A stretch of DNA of 64,000 nt from Heterostelium album PN500 (GCF_000004825.1 NW_008805070.1:1240001-1304000), one strand, 5' to 3'; positions 1 to 11,590 are shown, numbered from the stretch's first letter. Numbers and translations are program-made. The notes: generated by a model not told the origin, from the letters alone.

Positions 1-1416
1 TATACTCCATGCAGTAAGAATTACACCATGACAAGCACCAACATTCTTAGAACCAAACAAATCACAGAGTAAAGCAGGAATCATTCCGAAACCTGCACCA
101 TAACAAGCAGTTAGTAACCATATTACAACTATGAATGCCACGTATTCATGTTCTCTTGTTAGGGTTGGAAGTAATCCAACAATGATTGCTTGACAGGTAA
201 GAGTGAATATAAAAATAACCTTTCTACCTATTAAATCCGATGTAGTTGCAAATGCTAGTCTACCAAATAGATTGAAACCTCCATTGACCGATACAACCAT
301 GGAAGCAGTACTCTTTGACTGACCGAAAATATCTTGAATCATATTCGATAAACGTGAGATTGCAACCAAACCAAACAGGCAATTAGCGAAGAACATAATA
401 TAAATCAATATGAATTCCTTGCTTGTCAAAGCTTGAATTAATGTATATTTCCTTCTTTGTGTTGTCGATTGACCTAAGTGTTGCTGTTGCTGTTGATGAA
501 CTTGTTGTTGTTTTTCATCAACTATCACTATATCTGTTTCCTTTTTATCCTCCTTTTCATTCTCTCCTTCTGTCGGTATCTTTTCCTTCGATGGTATCTC
601 TAATATTTCTATATCTGGATTATTGGCAGATTCCTCTGTGATTATTTGTCCATTCTCATCTACAAGTTCTCTATCTGAGTTCATTCCATTTACAATGTAT
701 CCAGGTGGAGGAACTCTAATAAGTAGACATTGTGACAGGATTATCGTTAAGAAAATACAACCAAGTATTACAAAGTTCAGAGATAGACCAACTTTTTCAA
801 TGATTGGCAATGGAATCTGACCAAATGCAATACTACCAGCACCAAATCCACAAACTGCAAAACCAGAAGACAGACCTCGATGATCTGGAAACCATTTCTG
901 TAGTGTGGAGACTGGGGATATGTATGTTAAACCAAGTCCGAATCCTCCGAGAATACCATATCCAATATAGATTAACCACATCAGTTTAAGATGAATACCA
1001 AGAGCTGTTACTAAATGACCAACTGAAAAGAATAAACCACCAAAGAAGATACCCATCTTCGGACCATTACGCTCAAGCCAGGTTCCCATTGTGGCAACAG
1101 AAAAACCAAATACACCAACTGCAATGTAAAATGTTATTGGCCCCTTTCCTTCATTCTCATTTCCATTCACCTCTTTGTCAATTGGTTTATTATAAATTGA
1201 CCATGAATAAAGCGAACCGATACATAGTTGAATTAAAACTGCCGATGGAAATAGAAACCATCTATTAAAAGGTATACACCCCAATACATATTTCTCTCTC
1301 TCAATTTGTTCTTCACTTCTTTTATATTCATTATTTGTAAAATGATATTTTATCAAACCCAAAAACCAATTCCCAGTGAATCGTTTTCTTTTTTCCACTT
1401 CTGTTGGTATTGACAT
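1..1416 (-). CDS. OFA-family MFS transporter (3' end outside window)
   Basis: A single open frame runs from the ATG at 1416 to the window edge (472 codons, no stop), so the C-terminus is missing. It reads as a major facilitator of the oxalate/formate antiporter-like (OFA) group. Residues 65-75 read CIGSLYSWSIY, the family hallmark at the end of helix 1. A glycine-rich helix (GYGILGGFGLGLTYISP) follows near residue 140, and the late motif LFGSKNVGACHGVILTAWS lies near the window edge. The central cytoplasmic loop (about residues 255-310) is acidic and carries a short poly-Q run, as in many dictyostelid proteins. Such carriers move small carboxylates across the plasma or an organelle membrane; the substrate here cannot be told. 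No intron is visible in the part seen. Confidence 0.85.
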   Translation of the reverse strand, partial: MSIPTEVEKRKRFTGNWFLGLIKYHFTNNEYKRSEEQIEREKYVLGCIPFNRWFLFPSAVLIQLCIGSLYSWSIYNKPIDKEVNGNENEGKGPITFYIAVGVFGFSVATMGTWLERNGPKMGIFFGGLFFSVGHLVTALGIHLKLMWLIYIGYGILGGFGLGLTYISPVSTLQKWFPDHRGLSSGFAVCGFGAGSIAFGQIPLPIIEKVGLSLNFVILGCIFLTIILSQCLLIRVPPPGYIVNGMNSDRELVDENGQIITEESANNPDIEILEIPSKEKIPTEGENEKEDKKETDIVIVDEKQQQVHQQQQQHLGQSTTQRRKYTLIQALTSKEFILIYIMFFANCLFGLVAISRLSNMIQDIFGQSKSTASMVVSVNGGFNLFGRLAFATTSDLIGRKVIFIFTLTCQAIIVGLLPTLTREHEYVAFIVVIWLLTACYGAGFGMIPALLCDLFGSKNVGACHGVILTAWSI

Positions 1417-2237
1417 TTTCTATTTGTAATTATTAAATAATTTTAGTAATAAGAATAAAATGTTAATTTAAAAACCAAATCCAAGTTTATAAATAAATAA
1501 ACAGCAACCAAATTAATTTAAATAAAATAAATAAATAAATAAAATTAACTTACTAAAATTATAAATTTATAATAAATAAATTACAACATTAGTAATATAA
1601 TACATATTTTATATTTATTTATTATTTTTTATGTAACATGGTAAGATTATTATAATTAATTTCTTTTGAATTGATATTTCATATTTAACAAACTAAAGCC
1701 CAATCACCATCCTATCTTTGGTTTGTTTTTTATTAAATTTTATCTTGTTGTAGTTGTTGGTGGTGTTGTGTTTGATTATTAATTATAATTATATATACTA
1801 CCAATTAAAAAATTATCAGTAATCATATATGCTATTGTTGTTGGTGTTTTTATTGTTTCACACATCACATTTATTTCACACAGAGATACATTTTAGTGTT
1901 TTTATTAATTTTTAAACAAAATTTCAACCAATTAAAAATTAACACAAGTATATCTAATGTGTTATTCGAAAAATGACTTAGAAGCTGAAATAAAGTATAA
2001 TTTGAATAAAATTTTTAGTATTGCTGTTGTTCATCAACACTCAACTACTGTTAGATCTATTCTATCTTAACACTACTCTCAACTTATTAATTAATTATAA
2101 CTATAAACTATAATAATAATAATAATAATATTTTATTGGGTATTTTTCCCGGCCTGTGTGGGAATGTATATATAATATAAAACCCGAACTAGCCGGTTAA
2201 TATAAATACCTCCAATTTGTTGGCTGATCATGTTTTG

Positions 2238-2270
<33 letters not shown>

Positions 2271-2796
2271 GTTTTTAACAACTCTACTTGTTCCAAGAGA
2301 CTTGACGTGTTTGGCCAAATTACTTGTCAAGGCTGTGTTTGTTCTATCAAGTTGGTGGGTGGTCGAAAAAACCAATAAAGATAGCTAGATCTAATCGATT
2401 ATCGTTGGATTTTAAATAGAGATAAAGTTATGTCATCAATCTGTTTATCATTATTTAACTTTAAAAATTCATCTTCACTATTAATAAATACTGATTGAAC
2501 TAGAATGTAAACTCATTGTCCAAATTTATTTAAATGTAAAATGAATGATCATAAAAAAATTATTCTCATTTAATTTTAAAATTTACTCTTACCTCATTAA
2601 AATGAAAAAGAAAAAAACCGTCTTTCAAAAAATTAAACTTTTATTAAACAACCTATTGGATGAGATTGAGAATATAAAGTTCATGTATCTTATATATTTA
2701 TCAATATCTTTTATTATTGTATCTTTCCACCAATAATATCATTTACGATTACTTGTAATACATCATGTAAAATATACTTTTATTTATTATATATTT
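1417..2796. other. AT-rich intergenic stretch with a repeat copy and a 31-A tract
   Basis: There is no convincing gene here. It holds one copy of a dispersed ~44 bp repeat (2023-2066) and, at about 2140-2268, a GC-richer block ending in a run of 31 A. That block could be a decayed short retroelement. The small frames across it are low-complexity. Confidence 0.6.
2023..2066 (+). repeat. Dispersed repeat, copy 1
   Basis: The sequence around GTTCATCAACACTCAACTAC recurs nearly unchanged at 11548-11590. A shorter copy lies in inverted orientation at 47310-47345, each time close to other repeat debris or a tRNA gene. Confidence 0.7.
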
Positions 2797-5785
2797 TTAA
2801 TCAGTTATTCTTTTGAATTTATAAAGTTTATCATTCATAGGTCGAAACTTTCCAATATTAACCAAGTTGTCTGATAAAAGTGATTGATTTAACATTGGAA
2901 TATAGATATCATTTCCATTGAATCCATTGTAAATTAATTTTACTATTTTAATTTGTTGTCCTTTTTCTTGATTTAATATATCGAAAACTTGATTTAACTC
3001 GGTTACTAATGAAATGGGTTCAATCTTGTTATCATTTTTTACAAAAATATTATATTGGATAGTCAATTTCCATATGTTTGGATTCAGATTAATGAATCCA
3101 ATGAAGAACTCGAGATTTAGAGTTTGATCGAGTTTGATCGATCTTAGTTTCGGCGAAGTCTGAAAGATATGTGTCATACAGTCAAAATTATTACATCTAG
3201 TTAATGTAAAGTCTTCTCTGACTTGTATCTTTCTAAGATTGGAAAGAATTATGTTCTTGGGGGGTTCTGAATCAAAATAACAAGATGTGATCAGAGAGTG
3301 TTGATCAGGATTGTCGATGGCGATATCTGTTGTTGAAGCAGATGCTGAGATGTTGACATTGGGACAGGATTTTCTTAGCTCCAAAAGAGCTGATATTTCT
3401 TCATTCACCAAAATTGAGCGTAAATTTGAAAAAATAAATTCCACCGAAACCAATTGATCTTTGTTAGTGGCATCCAACATTCTTTGAAAATGAGTATTTG
3501 TTCCGAATAACGATCTTCTGAATTTAAGGAATTTCAAATTCATAAAGATCGGTGTTTCAGGAATAGAATATCCAAATTCAAAATGTCTATATGATTCTAG
3601 ATTGTCAAGACATTCCGTTTTGAAAGCATAGGGAATATATTTAAGTTCAGTGTCATCCAAGTGAGGAGGTGGTTTCTTGAATAAGCAAAACTGTGAACCA
3701 ATATGTTCGAGTCTGCTTGAAATTCGGATGGTCACGTTTGGAATATTGGTAAAGAGAGAAGAACAACAGTTGAAGAAAATTTTGGAAACCATTGAAAGCT
3801 GAACCTTAGATTTCGTATCCAAGTATTTATCAAAGAGTAACATTGAAATGATATGCTTTAGAACCACATAATTTAAAGTTGGTGTGGGTTTGGTGGTATT
3901 GCAATCTAAATAACATTGTTGAACTGGTGATTTCTGATTTTCTGGAAAGAATCGATTGATATATGAAAAAGATCTTTGATATACTATGATGTTGAAAACT
4001 ATTTGGTGATTTATCTTTTTGAATATTTTGTTGATTAAAGTTGGATCGTGATTGTGTATCCTATCAAACAATTTGAAGCCAATTGAAGCGAATGGATCGC
4101 AAATAACAAAATCTATGGCGAATTTAGAATACAACAACTCTAAAAATATAACGATATTGTCAATACTCTCGATTTCCATGAGAAATTTCATCGAACCAAT
4201 TTCCTTAGCATGCACAATTTTTGATATTGTTGTCCAATATCAAGCTGGTTGTAGTTGTACATGGCAAAGAGAGAGCAAATTTACAATATTTGAAAGTACG
4301 ACAAAATCTGGTTTGAAAGATCTGCAAATGCTTATGGTCTGTAAAGAATCCTGAAACCATTCTGAGGAATTTCATTCGATCGGAAAAAAGATATCCATAT
4401 TCTTGGACATAGCTATTCGAAAATTGAAGAAACTCTAGTTTGAACGGTGTAAGAACACTTTGAATTAATTCGCGATCTAATGATTCCATGAGAATGAGTG
4501 AATTAACCAATACTCTAAATATAACTGGTTCTTTAACTCGTTGATAAAAATACAACAATATCTTGGACAATGAACTGCCAGAGTGATTAATGTAGAGTTT
4601 CCTTGAAAATAATCTTTTACATTTATCAAAATATAATATAATATCCACATCATTCGATTTGATATATTCCAAAATATGATGAAAAAGATTGGAAGGCATT
4701 TCAATGGCTCTCACTCTGTAGATGTCGAAAATAAGCAATGATTCCAAATTCCTTATTCCAACGTGTAATGGAAATTGACGAATCATCATCTCTCCAAACT
4801 CTGATGTTTCCAATCGTTGAACAATAGAATCGACATTAACATCTCTGATAAAGTATGAATTCATTTTAAACAATGAACCAACTAGTATCTTCTTGTTTGA
4901 ACTGCTCGATAAAAACAAATCTATTAGAGCACTTTGTTTGACTTTTACTTTTTTCTTCAAGTAGTGTTGGTATTCTTCTTTGACTTTCTCCTGAGGATTG
5001 AGCCATCCAACATGAATCAAAATATTAAAGAATGTAAGATATTCATTTGATTGTGAATCATCGTCGTTACCCAACATACTTGAATGAATATTAAGTTAGT
5101 TTATAACACTACTGTTGTCAATAGAAAGTAAGTAACTTACCGGAATATGTATTTATCGTTTTTATATATTTGTTCGAGTAAACTAGCATTGACATTCAGT
5201 ATATACCATAATAATATTGTCTTGTTTTGAATTGACAGATTTGAAATACTATTTTTGTTGTTATGATCATCCTCGATACTCTTAAAAAAATAAGATTCAA
5301 TATTGAGTGATATGTTTAACAATGAAAAACGTCGAATGGAGTTGATTGAATTTTCGATCTCTATGCTCTTGAAAAAGATATACAGATATACATCCAGAAC
5401 ATCAGGTTGCTCACAGAATGAAAGTAAGTAACTGATGCAATAGAAATCGTTGAAAAGTGGTGAATTCAGTGCGTTAGAGATAAATGTTTGATTGATTGAT
5501 GTCTTATCAGTTTTAATTTGGCTGAAATATTCTGATATACATTGTTTAACATCATCAAACTGATTGATATCATTCGTAATATCATTATCACTGAGTAATA
5601 CCTATTTAAATATACATATATTACAATGTTAATATTCTGCATGTAATCATAAAAAAACGATCTCGAAAATCCAGTATAATACCTTTATAAAAGAAGAAAT
5701 CAATGAGAATTCATTTTCTTGATTGAAATCATCTTGGTTTAAAGCACAAAAATGTCTTTTTTAAAAATTGCTTAACTTTTGACAT
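2797..5785 (-). pseudogene. F-box-like dictyostelid family gene, frameshifted (left duplication arm)
   Basis: This has three exons by comparison with its twin at 51934-54897: 5683-5785, 5141-5601 and 2797-5078. Both introns have GT/AG borders and lie at the same places as in the twin. The protein would be near 950 residues. A segment in the last third (leucine-rich, with LSMVSKIFFNCCSSL) resembles an F-box, followed by LRR-like text, so a ubiquitin-ligase adaptor is possible but unproven. There are two breaks relative to the twin. One extra T in the T-run of exon 1 (about 5745-5750) shifts the frame. One extra A in the A-run near 4218-4222 splits exon 3 into frames 4205-5077 and 2797-4215. 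The rest is open, so decay is recent or the indels are homopolymer sequencing errors. Confidence 0.75.
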
Positions 5786-5878
5786 AAAATTAATATGTAA
5801 GATATTTCAAACACAATGTTAATGATAACTAAGAATACTGATTGTTTTACAATATATTTTTTGAAGATATTCCCCTTC

Positions 5879-5903
5879 ATTCCCTCATTCCCTCATTCCC
5901 TCA
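5879..5903 (+). repeat. ATTCCCTC minisatellite, three units
   Basis: Three 8 bp units lie just upstream of the left duplication arm's gene. The right arm has six units in inverted orientation (51802-51850). Confidence 0.85.
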
Positions 5904-6064
5904 CCAAAAAATAAAAATAAAATAAAAATAAATAAAAATATGAATCCTAGAAGCGTGGGGCATACCGAAAGTGTTTTTTTATTTATTATTTATTATTTTT
6001 ATTCTTTATTATTATTGAATATTTTTATTTTTTTATTATTATTTTTTGTATTGCTATTTGATTC

Positions 6065-6170
6065 GTGTCAGTTGTAGTGCTTCTCGGTATGAGAATAAAG
6101 GATTGCAACGATTCGAAGTAGATAACATCCAACAATATCCTATTATCTTGGTGATGATCATCACTGGTAT
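6065..6170 (-). pseudogene. Fragment of a SAP/F-box-like paralogue
   Basis: About 105 bp closely match the F-box-like segment of the neighbouring genes (7985-8095 and about 9805-9915), including the tract reading TTGGTGATGATCATCACTGG. Nothing before or after it aligns, so it is a relic of a third family member. The rest of 5786-6943 is AT-rich apart from the inverted-repeat arm listed separately. Confidence 0.75.
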
Positions 6171-6370
6171 TATTTGTTGTGTTATGATTCATTATTGATT
6201 GGTTGTGTATGTTGTCATATTTTGGATAATGTGCTTAAATCAAATAGAAGAAGATGAAGTAAAAATACAAAATTTATTTATTTTTTATTTAATAAAATCA
6301 AGAACTAATCAAGCTTTTACCAAACGACAATAAAATGTATTTTTTTTTTTTAAAATGATAAGCTTGTTAA

Positions 6371-6679
6371 ATATTACAAACCTCTAAAATGGTTTATTCT
6401 CTTGAAAAACAAAAAAAAAATTAATAAACTGTGCATTTTGATTTCAAAAAAAAAAAAAATAAAAGTTCAATACTTAATGGGTAAACGCACAAACCAAATT
6501 TGCCCGAAGTCTTTCCAAGACCGGGGTATAAGAATATTGACTTTGTTCTCTCGGCTGGATACTTAAGTTGGCCTGGCTTCCCACGATCCAAGTATACAGC
6601 AGCAATTTCCAGCAGAAACTCTCTTACATAAATATAGATAATAAATTATCTTTGCATACGAGATGGTTTGAGTTTGGGT
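6371..6679 (-). repeat. Inverted-repeat arm A, possible ncRNA gene
   Basis: Read on the minus strand, this ~309 bp block aligns almost end to end with 10607-10905 on the plus strand. Both copies start with ACCCAAACTCAAAC about 50 bp before TTTCTGCTGGAAATTGCTG. Both contain a self-complementary stretch GTCTTGGAAAGAC and a pair ATACTT/AAGTAT, and both end with GAGGTTTGTAATAT. There is no shared open frame. The upstream block loosely recalls the DUSE promoter element of dictyostelid small RNAs, so a structured RNA gene is possible. I could not match it to U1-U6, U3, SRP or RNase P RNA. Confidence 0.5.
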
Positions 6680-6943
6680 GCATCTATTTATGTTTAATTT
6701 ATTTATTTTTAAAAAAAAAATAGAAAGTAGAAATATAAAAAAACGTTAGATAAAAATTAAACAAATAAATAATAATAAATAATAGTTTTTTGGTACTTAA
6801 AATGATATGATACTTTGATCCATATCTAATGTAACATCATACGAATATTCTGTCAGTTCAACATGTTGTTTTTTAAATAAATAAAAAAATCCAACACTCA
6901 AATTTTAATATTTTTCTTCTGTTTTTTGATGGAATGAAACAAA

Positions 6944-8506
6944 TTAAATTTTAATTTTATTAAAAACCATTGATCGATGTCGATAGTCACCAATGAAATA
7001 GGTATTTGAATATTGATATCCAATATCATTCAAATAGTTGTTTGGATCAAATTCATTTGTTTTGGTTCGAATGATGATTCGTGACAGTGTTGGTGGTAGT
7101 GTGTAGTTTTGGAGTACGTTATTGAATGCTTGTCCATCGGATTGTTGATGAAATTCTAAATCCTTGATAGTGACAACACACTTTAACTGAATTATGATTG
7201 GTATCCAAACATCGATTTTACATTTCAAATAAACTGAAAGATGTGTGATATTCGATAGCGTGAGGAATTTAATATGGTTTTCGTTGATTTGCTCTCCATT
7301 GTATGGTTCATATGATATCTTTTGAAGATTGGGAAGTTCAAAGCTGCTGAATGACGCTTTCAAAAGTACTCTTGAAAGTTTTTTGATTCTAGAGTGACTG
7401 GCGTGAGGAATAGTATCGATATCGAGGTTCTTTACTTTGATTGATTCCAGTAGCGGTAAAGAACTACATAATGAATAGATAGTGTCATCTGGGTACCCAA
7501 AAACATTAATAATGTTTATCTTTTTTAGTGAACTGATTGCACAAATTACTTGGAGCTCCGAGGGATCTAGAGAGAGGTGATTATATTCGAGCTTGAGTGA
7601 TTGAAGATTGGCTAAAAATTTAATATCAGATATGCTCTTAGCTTTAAGAACCCTGAGATTAGATTCTTTATAGAGAGATATCTTTTCAACGGTTGATAAA
7701 ATATGTTGGAGATGAGCAGACTGTACTTCCATTAAATATCCAAAGGTTATTGTGCTGCATTGAATTTTTACGATATGTTTGATTGGACACCATGCATTGG
7801 TAAGTCGAACAATTTGAGCTTCTCTCTCTGTTGCGTTACGAAATTCAGATTTTCTGTATTCATATGAAACTTCAAGTATTAGTTACAGCAAATTTGAAAG
7901 TATATGTTTAGTTTGTTCTTACGGTGCTTGAATACGAAGTTTGACACTGTTAAACATCTGACCTACAATTCCAAAGAATTGTTTGTCAATTTGTGTCAGT
8001 TTTAGTGCTTCTCGGTATGAGAATAAAGGACTATGGCGATTCGTCGATAACTGCCAACAATATCTAAGTATCTTGGTGATGATCATCACTGGAAGTTTGT
8101 ATTCAACATGACCTCTGTGGAACTTAATCGTTGGATTATCATCGACCAATTTCTTTTGCAATTGATATTGTGCTTCTTTAATATCGATTGCCTGTAAAAG
8201 AAGCATATCTATACCAGTAGAATGATGTTGTTTTACATTATTATCTGAACAGAACTTATAGAGTTGATCTCGATCCAACAATGAAAGTTCATTTCTAAAT
8301 GAAATCAATCGATAATGTTTCTCTCTTTTGTCTATTAACAGTTGGAGCAGAGTTGATTTAGTTGAACTTGTTTTCACCTTGATTCCATTGATGACACATA
8401 GCTGATAGATTTGAACCTTCAATAGCTTTGATAACTCATCTATATTACATGTAAGTATATCGCTAAATTTGTTTAAATAAGAAATATTTGTTTCTTTCTT
8501 ATTCAT
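6944..8506 (-). CDS. SAP and F-box-like domain protein
   Basis: Two exons, 7923-8506 and 6944-7853, join across a 69 bp intron to give 497 residues. The N-terminus holds SAP-like helix-extended-helix text (LSKLLKVQIYQLCVINGIK, about residues 25-60), then a second similar unit near residue 75. Around residues 145-190 is an F-box-like segment starting LPVMIITKILRYC. The C-terminal half is leucine-rich without a clean repeat (LPLLESIKVKNL). Similar SAP/F-box combinations are lineage-expanded in dictyostelids. The likely role is substrate recognition for an SCF ligase, which is inference. It lies head-to-tail with a broken paralogue at 8757-10311 and inside a ~300 bp inverted repeat. Confidence 0.75.
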
Positions 8507-8756
8507 TATTGATTGTCTGTTTGATTTATTATAATATTAATGATTATATTCTATGTAGTAATTAACTGTACATTTGAAAACTATGTTTTTGTTAATATAG
8601 AAATATATTCGATTATTGTTTCATTATAATCGAGATAGAAAATTGTAGAAATATAGATAATATATGAATAAATAATAAGCCATTAATCTTAATCGATATT
8701 TAATTAACACACTAAAAAAATCGAATTTAATAAACACAAAGATTTGAGGTGTGTTT

Positions 8757-10311
8757 TTACTTTAAATTTTTATTAAAAATTATTTTTTTAGTTTTCATGA
8801 ATTCAAATCTATCATTTGTCCATAGAATATGTTGACTCGAGTAATGATAACCCATTTCAATCAAATAGTTGTTTATTTCCAATTCAGTGCTGACATGGAT
8901 GATGATTCGAGATAGTGTTGCTGGCAGTGCTATGTTTTTAAGTTCATTACTCATCAATTGACCATATGATGTAATATGAAATGTTTGATCCTCGAGTGTG
9001 ACCAAACATTTTAATTGCTCCAAGATTGGTACCCAATATTTTATATATGAAATCAAATAAACCGATAGATATGTGATATTCGCAAAAGAGAACTGGTTGA
9101 ACAATTTATGATTCTCTGGGTTGTCTGTGAACGATATCTTTTGAAGATTCGGAAATTCAAAGCTTTTACTATTATCGTCCTGCTTTAAACTGATACCTAA
9201 AAGTTTTTTGATGTACGTCGCTCTTCGGCCTGCAATACAAGTGACATTCAGGTTTTTAGCTTTGATTGTTTCGAGCAACGGTAAACTACAAAGTAGAGTA
9301 AAAGCTTCGTGTGGACGATTAATGAATGATTGTATTAGATCTACCTTCCTAAGCGAATTGATTATGCGTAATGCTTTGATATGTGGCAAATCCAATGATA
9401 AATCAATGAGAGTAAGAGATTGGAGATTGGTCATACACAAAAGTTTCTCGATGTACATTACTCTTAGATTGCCTTTATTGTTATAATCATAATGAATTTG
9501 TAGTTTCTCAACCCTCGACAAGATATATGTTAAATGTGTAGAAATGTTTCCCATTAACGATCCAAACAAGGAAAGATTGAAATCAAGCTTGACAATATGT
9601 TTGATTGGACACCATATATTAGTTAATCTATGAATTTGAGGGTATATCACCAATGGTTGTCTCGATTGTAAGAATGAATAAAGTTAATAACAATAAACAA
9701 GAAAGTATAGATACATTATATCTTAAACTTCTTACTTTTGATAAGATTGATGAATTCTAACATTGTTAAACATCAGACTGACAATTCCAAAGAATTGTTT
9801 GTTGATTAATGTCAGTTGTAGAGCTTCTCGGTAAAGGGGGAACGGAGAGTTGTGTTTCGAAGTAGATAGTATCCAACAATATCTAAGTATCTTGGTGATG
9901 ATCATCACTGGAAGATTGTATTCGACATGACCTCTGTGGAACTTATTCGATGGATTATCATCGACCAATTTCTTTTGTAATTCATATTGTGCTTCTTTAA
10001 TATTGAAGAAGACATTCTTTCCTAGTATTCTCGAACACTTTTACATTATTCACTAAACAGAACCTTTCGAGTTGATCTCGATTCAACAATGAAAGTTCAT
10101 TTCTAAATGAAACCAATGCATTTCGTTTATCTCTGGTGTCTATTATCAGTTTGATAATAGTTGATTTCCTTGCACTTTTAATCGCCTTGATACTATTGAT
10201 GATACATAGCTGAATGAGTTGATCCTTCAACAGTTTTGATAACTCATCTGAACTGCAAGTACGTATATCGATTGCAGATGGCTGTATATTGCTTTTTTCT
10301 TTCTTTTTCAT
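8757..10311 (-). pseudogene. SAP/F-box-like paralogue with an internal deletion
   Basis: It has the same structure as 6944-8506: exon 1 at 9736-10311 and exon 2 at 8757-9660, with canonical splice sites and intron position kept. Near 9990-9998 about 11 bp present in the sister gene are missing. This puts a stop after the first 104 codons, and the frame resumes at 9968. The SAP-like N-terminus, F-box-like segment (LPVMIITKILRYCW) and leucine-rich tail are all still readable, so loss of function is recent. A short cryptic intron could in principle bridge the lesion, but I see no good splice sites. Confidence 0.7.
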
Positions 10312-10547
10312 AACAATTTAATTTAAAAATAGTATAGATAATACTTGAAAAAATAATAGCTTGTAAAATTAGTAGATCTAAAAAAACTAATTATTTAAGT
10401 TAATATAAATATATAGAGTAAAGAACATTGTTTAACTTCACAGTAAATTTGAGTGGTTGACAAATTTGTTTCCCTCTTAATTAAAAAATTGAACTTTTAA
10501 GTTTTCACTTTTTTTATTTTAATATTTTTACATATTAATTTTTGTCT

Positions 10548-10604
10548 TTTTCACTTTTTTTTCAAAAAACTACATACTAATTTTTTAAAAAAAAAAAAGT
10601 GAAA
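10548..10604. mobile_element. Short palindromic (MITE-like) element, copy 1
   Basis: It begins TTTTCACTTTTTTTT and ends with the complement AAAAAAAGTGAAA around a core containing AAAAAACTAC and ACTAATTTTT. The same ends and core recur at 57660-57739. The rest of 10312-10547 is plain AT-rich DNA. Confidence 0.45.
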
Positions 10605-10606
10605 TA

Positions 10607-10905
10607 ACCCAAACTCAAACTAACTCGTGTGGAAAGATAATTATTATCTATATTTCTGTAAGACAGTTTCTGCTGGAAATTGCTGTTGTATACTTGGATC
10701 TTGGGAAGCCTGGCCAACTTAAGTATCCAACCGAGAAAACAAAGTCAATATCATTATACCCCGGTCTTGGAAAGACTTCGACAAACTTTGGTTTCTGCGT
10801 TTACGCAGTAAGTATTAAATATTATTTTTTTGAAAACAAAAAGCACAGTTTATTAATTTTTTTTTGTTTTTCAAGTGAATAAACCATTTTAGAGGTTTGT
10901 AATAT
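10607..10905 (+). repeat. Inverted-repeat arm B, possible ncRNA gene
   Basis: This is the plus-strand partner of 6371-6679. It keeps the ACCCAAACTCAAAC block, the TTTCTGCTGG start, the GTCTTGGAAAGAC hairpin and the tail. It also has a second perfect hairpin, CTGCG-TTTA-CGCAG, near 10796-10809. The two arms flank the SAP/F-box gene pair in mirror orientation. Confidence 0.5.
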
Positions 10906-11176
10906 ATTCTTATTAAAACCAAAAAAAAAAATTAAATTCTCTGTTGCCAAATGGGTTATTTTTATTTCTTTTGTTATTTTTGAAATTTTTGAAAATCAAT
11001 AGCCCATTAAAATTATTTTTTTAGTTGCTATCAATGATCCATTTTAAAATTTTGTTTTGAGTGGGATTATTGTATTGGGTGATTCTATGATGATAGTAGG
11101 GTAGGTCGTGGACAGTAGGTTGACCTTCTTTAGTTGTCTCAGAGTTGTATGTACCAAAGGCACCATTGATTCTACA

Positions 11177-11216
11177 TTATGCCATACCGCACCATCTCCA
11201 AAACAAATTCTTCATC
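11177..11216 (+). promoter_or_regulatory. Upstream motif shared with tRNA-Ala
   Basis: The 20-mer TTATGCCATACCGCACCATC (positions -44 to -25) and CTTCATC (-11 to -5) precede tRNA-Cys. The same two blocks lie at nearly the same distances upstream of tRNA-Ala at 60777-60849. This could be a pol III upstream element or the remnant of a tRNA-targeting mobile element. Confidence 0.6.
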
Positions 11217-11220
11217 GAAA

Positions 11221-11292
11221 GGTGACATAGCTCAGTGGTAGAGTAGAGGACTGCAAATCCTTTGGTCGACGGTTCAATCCCGCCTGTTACCT
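11221..11292 (+). tRNA. tRNA-Cys (GCA)
   Basis: A complete cloverleaf can be drawn. The acceptor pairs GGTGACA with TGTTACC (one G-T) with discriminator T. The D arm is GCTCAGTGGTAGAGT, the anticodon loop CTGCAAA gives anticodon GCA, and the T arm is GACGGTTCAATCCCGCC. It has no intron and no encoded CCA. The flanks are repeat-rich. Confidence 0.93.
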
Positions 11293-11348
11293 TCTAAAAA
11301 CAATTTAAATTTTCCGGTGTCCGGATGCGGTAAGAAAATAAGATAGTG

Positions 11349-11513
11349 TAACCAATGGGTTTTCCCACTATGCCAAAAGGGAAGTTAACTAATTATCATC
11401 TGCTCCACAAGCATCACACAGATGAACCTTCTTAAAGATAGATACCAATTAACCAATGGATTTTCCCGCTATGCCAAAAGGGAAGTTAACTAATTATGAT
11501 CTGCTCCAAAAGC
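11349..11513 (+). repeat. Tandem pair of a ~65 bp dispersed repeat
   Basis: Two copies (11349-11413 and 11451-11513), ~102 bp apart, share AACCAATGG-TTTTCCC and AAGGGAAGTTAACTAATTAT followed by CTGCTCCA-AAGC. TTCCC and GGGAA can pair into a hairpin. A third copy at 47367-47424 is the target of a SINE insertion. Confidence 0.75.
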
Positions 11514-11547
11514 TTAAATCCTTCCTACTACGTGCCACCACTTTATA

Positions 11548-11590
11548 CTGTTGTTCATCAACACTCAACTACTGTTAGATCTATTCTATC
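11548..11590 (+). repeat. Dispersed repeat, copy 2
   Basis: Near-identical to 2023-2066. It lies directly after the tandem pair downstream of tRNA-Cys. Between it and the next gene (11591-11727) there is only AT-rich DNA. Confidence 0.7.

Noticed and set aside
2133-2375. 80-codon frame containing poly-Phe
   Set aside because: Created by the 31-A tract; not a protein.
6371-10905. Inverted repeat as U-snRNA, U3, SRP or RNase P RNA
   Set aside because: Tried to place the hallmark motifs of each from memory; none fitted, so only a generic ncRNA candidate is reported.
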